Part shown: positions 1 through 9,962 of the stretch, one piece after another
How the letters are laid out: each line of letters begins with the position of its first letter
Numbering within the stretch: the first letter of the stretch is position 1
NCBI GenBank assembly: GCA_016432725.1
Contig: JACJDG010000003.1
Span: forward strand, 5,610,001-5,674,000
Direction: 5' to 3'
DNA length: 64,000 nucleotides
Source: Streptomyces sp. DHE7-1
GTDB taxonomy: Bacteria; Actinomycetota; Actinomycetes; Streptomycetales; Streptomycetaceae
Position numbers and translations under genes: made by a program
The notes under the pieces: generated by a model
The model's database searches: none
Told to the model about the DNA's origin: nothing
Seen by the model: only the letters and a program-made list of their open reading frames with translations

Positions 1-1
1 C

Positions 2-622
2 TCCGTGGCGGGCTTCTTCAACGCCGGCCAGGACTGCACGGCCGCGACCCGCGTCCTGGTCCAGGAGTCCATCCACGACGAGTTCGTCTCCGCGCTGGCC
101 AAGGCCGCCGCCGAGACCAAGACCGGGCAGCCGGACGACGAGGACGTGCTCTTCGGCCCGCTGAACAACCCCAACCAGCTCAAGCAGGTCGCCGGCTTCA
201 TCGAGCGGCTGCCCGCGCACGCCAAGGTGGAGGCCGGCGGCCAGCAGGTCGGCGACAAGGGCTACTTCTTCGCCCCGACCGTCGTCTCCGGCCTGAAGCA
301 GGACGACGAGATCGTCCAGAACGAGGTCTTCGGCCCGGTCATCACCGTCCAGTCCTTCGCGGACGAGGATCAGGCCGTCGAGTGGGCCAACGGCGTCGAG
401 TACGCCCTCGCCTCCTCGGTGTGGACCAAGGACCACGGCCGCGCGATGCGCATGTCCAAGAAGCTCGACTTCGGCTGCGTGTGGATCAACACCCACATCC
501 CGCTGGTCGCCGAGATGCCCCACGGCGGCTTCAAGAAGTCCGGCTACGGCAAGGACCTGTCGGCGTACGGCTTCGAGGACTACACGCGGATCAAGCACGT
601 GATGACGTCGCTCGACGCGTAG
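2..622 (+). CDS. Gamma-aminobutyraldehyde dehydrogenase, C-terminal part (5' end outside window)
   Basis: The frame is already open at the window edge, so only about the last 206 residues are present. The catalytic cysteine motif GQDCTAATR lies near the start and the family signature around EVFGPVITVQ follows. The end, MPHGGFKKSGYGKDLSAYGFED, closely matches the complete aldehyde dehydrogenase at 9963-11501, so this is a paralogue of it. Such enzymes oxidise 4-aminobutyraldehyde from putrescine, or similar omega-aminoaldehydes, to the amino acid with NAD. A strong hairpin follows 29 bases after the stop, and a PotD-like binding protein gene lies downstream, as after the second copy. Substrate is inferred from context and from resemblance to the second copy. 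Confidence 0.9.
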   Translation, partial: SVAGFFNAGQDCTAATRVLVQESIHDEFVSALAKAAAETKTGQPDDEDVLFGPLNNPNQLKQVAGFIERLPAHAKVEAGGQQVGDKGYFFAPTVVSGLKQDDEIVQNEVFGPVITVQSFADEDQAVEWANGVEYALASSVWTKDHGRAMRMSKKLDFGCVWINTHIPLVAEMPHGGFKKSGYGKDLSAYGFEDYTRIKHVMTSLDA

Positions 623-650
623 GGCTCCCGACGCCCGGCCCCCGGGCACG

Positions 651-689
651 CGCGGCCCCGGACGGGACACCTCCCCGTCCGGGGCCGCG
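651..689 (+). terminator. Strong stem-loop terminator after the first aldehyde dehydrogenase gene
   Basis: A perfect 16-bp inverted repeat (arms 651-666 and 674-689) encloses a 7-base loop. There is no T tract, which is usual for Streptomyces terminators. It sits between the dehydrogenase stop and the PotD-like gene, so the two are probably separate transcripts or the second is expressed at a lower level. Confidence 0.75.
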
Positions 690-794
690 TGCGTGCGCGG
701 CCGCGACGCCGCTGGACAGGGTGTCGGGTGGGGCCCGGTCCGCTCGACGCACCGTCAATTGCCGCTGCGCGCGCGGCGACGGCATCCTGCCGGG

Positions 795-1982
795 GTGACC
801 CGGACTCCTCCGCCCGCCCCGTCCCGCCGTTCCCTGCTGCGCGCGCTCACCGGCGCCGCCGCGCTCGGCACCCTCGCCGGCTGCGGGGTGCCCGCCGCCT
901 ACGTCGAGCCCGGCGACCGGTCCGTGACCGACGAGTCCGCCGCCGACCGCCGGCTCACCTGGGCGAACTGGCCCCTGTACATCGACACCGATGACGACGA
1001 CACGAGCCGGCGGCCCACCCTCGACGCCTTCGAGAAGCACACCGGGATCTCCGTGGGCTACACGGAGGAGATCAACGACAACGACGAGTTCTTCGGCAAG
1101 ATCAGCCCCGCGCTGATGAACCACCAGCGCACCGGACGCGACCTGATCGTCGTCAGCGACTGGATGTGCGCGCGGTTCGTCCGGCTCGGCTGGGTGCAGC
1201 GGATGGACCGCTCCCGCCAGCCCAACGTCGCCGAGCACCTGGACCCGCTGCTGCGTTCGCCCGCGTTCGACCCGGGCCGCGGGTCCACGGTGCCGTGGCA
1301 GTCCGGCATCACCGGCATCGCCTACGACCGCCGCCGGCTGGGCCGGGAGATCCGGGGAGTGGCGGACCTCTGGGCGAGCGACCTGAAGGGCAGGGTTACC
1401 CTGCTCTCCGGACTGGACGAGGCGTTCGCGCTGCTGATGCAGGGCGACGGTGTGGACATCACCCGGTGGACCACGGACGACTTCCACCGCGTCTGCGACC
1501 GGGTGGAGCGGGAGATCCACCGGGGCCAGATCCGCCGCTTTACCGGCAACGACTACACCAAGGACCTGGTCAGCGGTGACGTCCTCGCCTGCCAGGCCTA
1601 CTCCGGCGACGTCATCCAGCTCCAGGCGGACAACCCCGACATCCGCTTCGTCGTCCCCGAGTCGGGCGCCGAACTCTGGTCGGACTCCCTGATGATCCCG
1701 GACCGGGCCCGCCACAAGTCCAACGCCGAGCGCCTGATCGACTACTACTACCAACCCGAGGTCGCCGCGCGGCTCGCGGCCTGGGTCAACTACGTCTGCC
1801 CCGTCCCGGCCGCCAGGGAGGTCCTGGCCGCGTCCAGGGACAAGGACACGGCCGCCCTGGCCCGCAACCCCCTGATCTTCCCCGACTCCGCGATGCGCGG
1901 ACGCCTCGCCGTCGCCCGCGACATCACCTCCACGGAACGCCCGGAACTCGCGAAGCGCTGGAACACGATCGTGGGGCTCTAG
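795..1982 (+). CDS. Polyamine ABC transporter substrate-binding lipoprotein (PotD-like, orphan copy)
   Basis: A 395-residue protein from a GTG at 795. The frame is open further upstream, but this start puts the signal directly at the N-terminus: SRRSLLRAL gives a twin-arginine motif, followed by a hydrophobic stretch and the lipobox LAGC. The mature part has the PotD-type sequence ANWPLYIDTD, EINDNDEFFGKI, a conserved IRRFTGNDYTKDL segment and RLIDYYYQPEVAARLA. It is clearly paralogous to the PotD at 11551-12798, sharing for example the FTGNDYT block. No permease or ATPase gene accompanies it, so it may feed the PotABC encoded 12 kb away. No clear ribosome-binding site was seen before 795, which leaves the exact start somewhat open. 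Its 3' end overlaps the convergent acyltransferase gene. Confidence 0.88.
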   Translation: MTRTPPPAPSRRSLLRALTGAAALGTLAGCGVPAAYVEPGDRSVTDESAADRRLTWANWPLYIDTDDDDTSRRPTLDAFEKHTGISVGYTEEINDNDEFFGKISPALMNHQRTGRDLIVVSDWMCARFVRLGWVQRMDRSRQPNVAEHLDPLLRSPAFDPGRGSTVPWQSGITGIAYDRRRLGREIRGVADLWASDLKGRVTLLSGLDEAFALLMQGDGVDITRWTTDDFHRVCDRVEREIHRGQIRRFTGNDYTKDLVSGDVLACQAYSGDVIQLQADNPDIRFVVPESGAELWSDSLMIPDRARHKSNAERLIDYYYQPEVAARLAAWVNYVCPVPAAREVLAASRDKDTAALARNPLIFPDSAMRGRLAVARDITSTERPELAKRWNTIVGL

Positions 1983-3129
1983 GGGCGTCTCCCCGATAGC
2001 GCGACTCCAGGGGAGCCGGCCGGAAGGCCCAGTCCATCCTCGGTTCCACCGCGAACCGGAAGACGCGCCGGACGGGCGGGGTGCACAGCGCGGTCACCAG
2101 GGCGGCGACGATCACGGAGACGGTGATCCCGCCGACGACGGTGTGGGACCAGCGGTGGTCGGACCAGTGCCAGTGGTTCGCCGCCTGCAGGAAGAAGCCG
2201 TGCAGCAGATAGCCGTAGAGCGTGCCCGCGCCGAGGGTGGTGAACCAGAGGCGGCGCCCGGGTACCCAGGAGAGGAAGCAGGCGGTCAGCGTCACGGAGC
2301 AGCCGAAGAGGGCCATGGTCATGACGGGGCCGTACCAGGCGGGCACCCCGAAGGCCACGGCGGCTGAACGGTGGAAGAGCCACGCGTTGTCCACGCGGGG
2401 CACCGCCCAGTAGGCGAAGGCGAGGGAGCCCGCGAACACCGGCACGGCGAGGGCACGCACCCGGCGGCTGCGCACCAGCCGGAAGTGCTCCGGCCTCAGG
2501 CACAGGCCCAGCACGAAGTACGGGAGGAACTGCAGCGCGCGCTGCAGGTCGAGGTCCTTGCCGATGGACGGGGACAGGGTCGCCAGGGCCGCCACACCGA
2601 GTGCGAGCGGCAGCGGATGGCGCACGCTCCTGAAGACCGGGGCGGTCAGCCGCCAGATCAGCAGGGCGGCCAGAAACCATGTCAGGTACAGCGGGTCCAG
2701 CAGACTGACCGGCCGGTCCGGCACGCCATCGGTCCACCTGGTGAACCAGGTGTACGCCGTCTCGAAGAGGACGTAGGGGACCACCAGGCCGGTGACGAGA
2801 CGCCTGATGTTCCGCGGACTGGCCACGAAGGTGCGGGAGAAGTAGCCGGAGACGACGATGAACGCCGGCATGTGGAAGGTGTAGACGAACATGTAGAGCG
2901 CGCTGACCGCACGGCTCTCGGACCGCAGCGGCTCCCAGGCGTGTCCCATCGCGACCAGGACGATCGCCAGGTACTTCGCGTTGTCGAAGAACGCGTCACG
3001 GTGGGCGGGCGGTTCATGACCGGTTCGGGGCGCGGGCGCGGGCATCCCCGCGGCACCGTCGCCGGCCGGTCTCGCGTCGCCGGCCGGTCTCGCGCCGGCG
3101 GCCGTCGTCCTGACCTCGGAGTGCGGCAT
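1924..3129 (-). CDS. Acyltransferase family 3 membrane protein
   Basis: A 401-residue integral membrane protein as read. The start at 3129 has a GGTGAG-type ribosome-binding site; a longer frame to 3195 lacks one. After about 45 disordered residues comes DNAKYLAIVLVAMGHAWEP, typical of the acyltransferase-3 (OafA/NodX/fucose-4-O-acetylase) family with the catalytic histidine in GHAW, then about ten hydrophobic segments. Such enzymes acylate sugars or cell-envelope components; the acceptor cannot be told. The C-terminus probably ends at 1979: adding one C in the run at 1982-1985 creates a stop inside the CTAG that also holds the stop of the PotD-like gene, giving two convergent genes that share a CTAG. 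As printed, the frame runs on to 1924. Confidence 0.82.
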   Translation of the reverse strand: MPHSEVRTTAAGARPAGDARPAGDGAAGMPAPAPRTGHEPPAHRDAFFDNAKYLAIVLVAMGHAWEPLRSESRAVSALYMFVYTFHMPAFIVVSGYFSRTFVASPRNIRRLVTGLVVPYVLFETAYTWFTRWTDGVPDRPVSLLDPLYLTWFLAALLIWRLTAPVFRSVRHPLPLALGVAALATLSPSIGKDLDLQRALQFLPYFVLGLCLRPEHFRLVRSRRVRALAVPVFAGSLAFAYWAVPRVDNAWLFHRSAAVAFGVPAWYGPVMTMALFGCSVTLTACFLSWVPGRRLWFTTLGAGTLYGYLLHGFFLQAANHWHWSDHRWSHTVVGGITVSVIVAALVTALCTPPVRRVFRFAVEPRMDWAFRPAPLESRYRGDAPRAPRSCSSASRVPGVPWR

Positions 3130-3212
3130 TCCGTGCGTCTCACCGCTCCCGGGCGCGCTAAACGCGTGCCCGGGAGCGCAGGCCGCACCGCGCAAGGGCG
3201 GTGCGGGAGGGC

Positions 3213-5609
<2,397 letters not shown>

Positions 5610-5784
5610 GCTCTTCGTGTCTCCATCCGTCGGGGGCGCCGCCCGCGCGGTTCCCTCTGGCATCGCCCGGCCCGGTCCCCGGCTCCGTCGTCCGGTCCCG
5701 GTCCAGGCAGCACGCTAGCCGCGCGCCCCGGCCCGGCGCTTCTCGATTCCTGACCGGGCGGCGGATTTCTCGCCTCCCAGTAGT

Positions 5785-5800
5785 TTTGAACATGTTCAAA
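5785..5800. promoter_or_regulatory. Perfect 16-bp palindromic operator candidate
   Basis: TTTGAACATGTTCAAA is a perfect 16-bp palindrome in an otherwise very G+C-rich region. It ends 19 bases before the ATG of the membrane protein gene at 5820. It is far too A+T-rich and symmetric to be chance here, and its position suits a repressor (TetR- or MarR-like dimer) site over the promoter or leader. No regulator gene adjoins it; the opposite neighbour is the UvrA-like gene, whose start is 176 bases away. Confidence 0.6.
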
Positions 5801-5819
5801 TCATGGGTACGCTGCTGCC

Positions 5820-6344
5820 ATGAGCGACAGAGCCGCCCTGCTCCGGGGCATCCGCGTCTGGCTGGTTGTCTTCGTCGTGTGCCTCGTGCTCAGCGGGGCC
5901 ACCGCGTTTCCGCTGGTGCACGAACTGCGCTGGACGGAGGGCGGACTCCGGGCGCTGTCCGTCCCCGAACTGCTGCCGGGGCTCATGGACTGGATCACCC
6001 GGGTCCGCGAGGGGCTCGACGCCGCGGACGCCGACTACCCGTTCGTGCTGTACGGCACGGACTGGCTGGCCTTCGCGCACCTCGTGATCGCGGTCGCCTT
6101 CTACGGCCCCTACCGCGACCCGGTGCGCAACATCTGGGTCGTCGAGTTCGGGATGATCGCCTGCGCGGGGATCATCCCGCTCGCCCTCGTGTGCGGTCCG
6201 GTCCGCGGGATCCCCTTCTGGTGGACGCTGATCGACATGTCCTTCGGGGTGTTCGGCGTCCTCCCCCTGTACGTCGTACGGAAGAAGATCAAGCGGCTGG
6301 AGGCGCTGACCACGCCGGCCGCCGCCGCGGTGCCCGCCGGCTGA
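5820..6344 (+). CDS. Four-helix integral membrane protein of unknown function
   Basis: A 174-residue protein with about four hydrophobic segments: VWLVVFVVCLVLSGATAF near residue 13, WLAFAHLVIAVAFYGPY near 80, GMIACAGIIPLALVCGP near 110 and DMSFGVFGVLPLYVV near 140. I do not recognise the family beyond a generic small membrane protein. The ATG at 5820 follows closely on the 16-bp palindrome at 5785-5800, so it is probably under tight control by a repressor encoded elsewhere. It converges on the phosphodiesterase gene with only 12 bases between the stops. Confidence 0.75.
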   Translation: MSDRAALLRGIRVWLVVFVVCLVLSGATAFPLVHELRWTEGGLRALSVPELLPGLMDWITRVREGLDAADADYPFVLYGTDWLAFAHLVIAVAFYGPYRDPVRNIWVVEFGMIACAGIIPLALVCGPVRGIPFWWTLIDMSFGVFGVLPLYVVRKKIKRLEALTTPAAAAVPAG

Positions 6345-6356
6345 CCTCGCGCCGGG

Positions 6357-7043
6357 TCAGCCGCCGCCGCGCAGGGCGTGCAGCGCGTCCACACGGTTCG
6401 TGGTGATCGAGTCGACACCGAGGCCGAGCAGCCGGCGCAGGGAGCGGCGGGTGTCCGGGGTCCACACGGACAGCAGGTAGCCGTCCCGGTGGACGCGGGC
6501 CGCCAGGTCCCGGTCGACCAGGGAGAAGCGGTAGTTGAGCCAGCGGGGGCGCACCGCGTCCAGCAGCGCCGGCCGGGGCGGGGCGAGCGTCGTCCAGGTC
6601 AGGGCGATCTCGGCGGCCGGATCGGCGGCCCGTACAGCGAGCATGGCCTCGGCGCCCGCGCAGTAGTACACCCGGTCCCCGGCCCCGCTCTGCCGGACGA
6701 CGTCCATGACCGCCCGCACGGTGCGGCGGTCGACCCGGCCGCACAGGTCCACCATCACCCGGCCGCCGTCCGTCGCGGTCAGCGCCTGCTCCAGGGTGGG
6801 CACCCCGCCCTCCGTGAGCCCTTTCAGCTCGGCGGCCGACAGCGAGCGCAGCGGCCGCCGGTGCCCCCACAGCCGCTCCAGCGTCTCGTCGTGCAGCAGC
6901 ACGGGGACGCCGTCGCGGGTGAGCCGTACGTCGATCTCGACCGCGTCCGCGCCGAGGCCGGGAGCGCAGCGCAGCGAGTCGAGGGTGTTCTCGCGGAAGC
7001 GGTAGGGGGCGCCGCGGTGGGCCACGGCGGTCACGGTCTGCAT
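6357..7043 (-). CDS. Glycerophosphodiester phosphodiesterase family protein
   Basis: A 228-residue protein with the GDPD TIM-barrel signatures: AHRGAPYRFRENTL at the N-terminus (catalytic HRG and E-N), EIDVRLTRDGVPVLLHDETL (metal-binding E-x-D and catalytic H), and the late VWTPD and GVDSITTNR segments. Such enzymes hydrolyse glycerophosphodiesters from phospholipid turnover to glycerol-3-phosphate and an alcohol. No signal peptide is seen, so it should be cytoplasmic. The start at 7043 gives MQTVTAVAHRG; ATGs a few codons upstream are possible. It lies downstream of, and on the same strand as, the adenosine deaminase gene, 61 bases away. Confidence 0.88.
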   Translation of the reverse strand: MQTVTAVAHRGAPYRFRENTLDSLRCAPGLGADAVEIDVRLTRDGVPVLLHDETLERLWGHRRPLRSLSAAELKGLTEGGVPTLEQALTATDGGRVMVDLCGRVDRRTVRAVMDVVRQSGAGDRVYYCAGAEAMLAVRAADPAAEIALTWTTLAPPRPALLDAVRPRWLNYRFSLVDRDLAARVHRDGYLLSVWTPDTRRSLRRLLGLGVDSITTNRVDALHALRGGG

Positions 7044-7104
7044 GGCCCCCATTGTGCGGGGCGCCCCCACGGGCAGTGCTTCGGGCGGCGTTGCGGCCAG
7101 GGCC

Positions 7105-8186
7105 TCAGGGCGCGAGCCAGGCCTCGGTGTAGGTGTCGATCTCGGCGGCGACGCGCGTCTTGCCCGCCGCGTCCAGGAAGGAGGCCTCGACGGCGTTCTT
7201 CGCCAGGCCGGCCAGCCCGCGCTCGTCGAGTTCCAGGAGGCGCGCGGCCACCGCGTACTCGTTGTTGAGGTCGGTGCCGAACATCGGCGGGTCGTCGGAG
7301 TTGACCGTGACGAGCACGCCGGCCCGGACGAACTCCTTGATCGGGTGCTCGTCCAGGGTGGCGACCGCGCGGGTGGCGATGTTGGAGGTCGGGCAGACCT
7401 CCAACGGGATGCGGTGCTCGGCGAGGTGGGCGAGCAGCCGGGGGTCGCGCGCGGAGCTGGTGCCGTGACCGATGCGCTCGGCGCGCAGCTCGGTCAGCGC
7501 GTCCCACACCGTCTCCGGGCCGGTCGTCTCACCGGCGTGCGGGACGGAGTGCAGGCCCGCGGCGATGGCCCGGTCGAAGTACGGCTTGAACTGCGGGCGC
7601 GGTACGCCGATCTCGGGGCCGCCGAGTCCGAACGACACCAGGCCCTCCGGGCGGATCCGGTCGTCGGTGGCCAGCCGGGCGGTCTCCTCGGCGGACTCGA
7701 GACCGGCCTCGCCGGGGATGTCGAAGCACCAGCGCAGCACGGTCCCGAACTCGGCCTCGGCCGCCTTGCGGGCGTCCTCTATCGCCGACATGAAGGCCGT
7801 CTCGTCGATGCCGCGCCGGGTCGAGGAGAACGGGGTGATGGTCAGCTCGGCGTACCGCACCTGCTGCCGGGCCAGGTCGCGGGCCACCTCGTAGGTCAGC
7901 AGCCGGACGTCCTCCGGGGTGCGGATGAGGTCCACCACGGACAGGTACACCTCGATGAAGTGCGCGAAGTCCGTGAACGTGAAGTAGTCGGCCAGGGCCT
8001 CGGGTCGGTGGGCACCTTGGAGTCCGGGTGGCGGGCGGCCAGTTCGGAGACGATGCGCGGGGAGGCGGAGCCGACGTGGTGGACGTGCAGTTCGGCCTTG
8101 GGCAGTCCGGCGATGAAGGCGTGCAGATCGCGGTCGGGCGTGCCGGCGGCGGGTACCGAGCGGGATGCGGCGCTGCGGTCGGTCAA
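7105..8186 (-). CDS. add: Adenosine deaminase
   Basis: The enzyme hydrolyses adenosine or deoxyadenosine to inosine in purine salvage. Metal-binding and catalytic motifs are visible: AELHVHHVGS near residue 30 (H-x-H), PHAGET (catalytic H-A-G-E), ERIGHGTS and NSDDPPMFGTDL (paired aspartates). One base appears missing in the G/C run at 8002-8004; restored, the protein is 360 residues, normal for the family. The start is a TTG at 8186 preceded by GGGGAGGAACCC, well spaced. The first H-x-H is followed by a GSASPR block instead of the more common GSLRP block, so it belongs to a divergent actinobacterial branch, and a related aminohydrolase substrate cannot be excluded. Confidence 0.86.
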
Positions 8187-8382
8187 GGGTTCCTCCCCGG
8201 GAACGGCGCCCGCGGACCGAGATCCGTGGTCCGGGCGCGGGTGATCGGCTGATCGGTGATTCGGGGGTCATCGTAGGCCGGGCCGGTGGGGTGCCCGCGC
8301 CGCCCGGGGGAACGACGACCCGGCGCGGGGCCGCGTGGACGACGCTTTACCATGGCCTGACCATCGATCGAGGGGCGGGGAC

Positions 8383-9127
8383 GTGGCGGACCAGGGACAG
8401 CAGGGCGCAGGCGGGGCGGGGGCTTCGACCCGTGGGCGCCGCCCGAGAGCAAGCCTTCGCTGGAGAAGGGCCCGCGGCCGGGTGAGTCCGGGCCGCAGCC
8501 CCCCGCGCAGGACCAGCCCCCGGCCGCCGGTCCGCAGCAGCCGCCGGCGCCGCAGCCGTCCGTGCACGACCAGGCCACCATGATCTCCGCGCCGGGCCCC
8601 GGCTTCGGCGCGCCGGGCTACGGTCCGCCCGCACCGCCGCCGCCACCGGCCCAGGGCTGGACCGAGTCCGCCATGCCGCCCCGCCGGCCGCGCCCGGTGG
8701 CCCGGCCCCCGCCGCCCCGGGCGGCTACGGCTACCCCGCCTACCCGCAGCAGGGGTACGGCTGGCCCGGCATGCCGATGGGCCCGCAGAACGGCATGGGC
8801 ACCGCGGCGATGGTGCTGGGCATCCTGTCCATCTGCCTGTTCTGCCTCTACGGCGTGGTGTCCATCGTGCTCGGCGTCATAGCCGTGGTGCTCGGCGTCA
8901 AGGGCAAGAAGCGGGCCGAGCGGGGCGAGGCCACCAACCACGGCCAGGCCCAGGCCGGTTTCATCACGGGCATCATCGGGATCATCATCGGCCTCGCCGC
9001 CGTCGCCTTCCTCGTGTTCGCCATCGTGATGGCCGTCAACGAGGACAAGAAGCACGACAGCGACTACGACGACCCGTACTACAACTCCGCGCCCCTGGTG
9101 TCGGCACCCGTGCTGACGCGGGGCTGA
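8383..9127 (+). CDS. Proline-rich DUF4190-type membrane protein
   Basis: The N-terminal half is soluble and rich in P, Q and G, and includes GFDPWAPPESKPSLEKGP and a GYGYPAYPQQGYGWPG stretch. The C-terminal half carries the two-helix DUF4190 module: NGMGTAAMVLGILSICLFCL and GFITGIIGIIIGLAAVAFLV, separated by a basic loop with KGKKRAERGE. Two single-base losses (around 8425 and 8705) interrupt the frame; with both restored the length is 248 residues. The GTG start at 8383 has GAGGGGCGGGG upstream. Such proteins are abundant in Streptomyces and have no assigned function. The gene ends 9 bases before a large palindromic terminator shared with the NADAR gene. Confidence 0.78.
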
Positions 9128-9135
9128 CCCCGGCC

Positions 9136-9161
9136 CCGGGCGGCCCGGCCGGGCCGCCCGG
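9136..9161. terminator. Bidirectional terminator (perfect 26-bp palindrome)
   Basis: The sequence from 9136 to 9161 is a perfect palindrome of two 13-base arms with no spacer. It lies exactly between the convergent stops of the DUF4190-type gene (9127) and the NADAR gene (9165), so it can end transcription from both sides. Confidence 0.75.
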
Positions 9162-9164
9162 CGC

Positions 9165-9727
9165 TCAGCGCGCGGACGCGGCGAGCCGCTCGCGCGCCTC
9201 CATCAGCGCGAACCCCAGCAGATTGGGGCCCCGCCAGCGTTCGGGGTCGGATGCCGCCTCGTCGCCGGCCGCCAGGCCGATGCCCCACACCCGGTCCACG
9301 GGGCTCGCCTCCACCAGGACCCGGTCGCCGGTGCCGCGCAGGAACGCGGCCGGACCGGCGTGCGCGGCGAACTTGTGCGCACTGCCCTCGACCACGATCC
9401 GGAAGCGCTCCCGCTCCCATATCGCCTCGTCGAAACCGCGGACCAGCCGCCCCGCCTTCTTGGCCTCGGCGGGATGCTCCGCCGCCAGCACCCGGCGCTC
9501 GGCCTCCGCGTCCCCGAACAGCCGCGCCTTCCGCGCCATCATCCAGTGCTCGGCCGTCGCGTAATGGACGCCCTCCACCACGAACGGTGACGGCCACCAC
9601 TGGCTCAGGCAGCTCGCGCCGATCCGGCCGTCCGGAAGCGGCCGGTGCCCCAGAAGTGCAGGTACCTGACCCGGGCTCCGGCCCGGACCTCCCTGATCAG
9701 GGCCTCCACCCCGTCGATCTTCCCCAT
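9165..9727 (-). CDS. NADAR (YbiA-like) family protein
   Basis: A NADAR-domain protein with LHFWGHRPLPDG, LSQWWPSPFVVEG, YATAEHWMMARKARLFGD, the WGIGLA motif and a RGPNLLGFALMEARE end. Known relatives hydrolyse reactive N-glycosides from early riboflavin synthesis (YbiA) or remove ADP-ribose from guanine in DNA (toxin-antitoxin and phage-conflict NADAR proteins). Alone here, a housekeeping damage-clearance role is more likely than an antitoxin role. One base is missing in the C run at 9648-9651; restored it has 187 residues. The ATG at 9727 opens with MGKIDGVEALIREV. It diverges from the polyamine operon, with 235 bases between the starts. Confidence 0.85.
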
Positions 9728-9847
9728 GCACACGAGTGTGGCACGCACCACTGACACTCCGTCCGGCCCCGCTGCGGAGCAGCATGTCGACTGCAGCCCG
9801 CCCCGACTCGACACCTGGTCGACAGATTCCGTCGCGTAACCAAAAGG

Positions 9848-9868
9848 CAACAACGGAATCACTTGTTG
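9848..9868. promoter_or_regulatory. Candidate operator upstream of the polyamine operon
   Basis: A perfect inverted repeat CAACAA-N9-TTGTTG (9848-9853 and 9863-9868) lies 94 bases before the first ATG of the ALDH-PotDABC operon, in the most A+T-rich part of the region between the divergent NADAR and ALDH genes. A second short repeat, GAGTGC-N19-GCACTC (9869-9874 and 9894-9899), follows directly. No convincing -35/-10 pair was seen. The same motif was not found before the other aldehyde dehydrogenase or the aminotransferase genes. Confidence 0.35.
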
Positions 9869-9962
9869 GAGTGCACCTCCTCTGTCAGGATCGGCACTCA
9901 AATCGAGCTGGAGCTACGCCACCCACCCCCAGGGGCCGGGACGAACGGCGGAGGAGAGCGAC

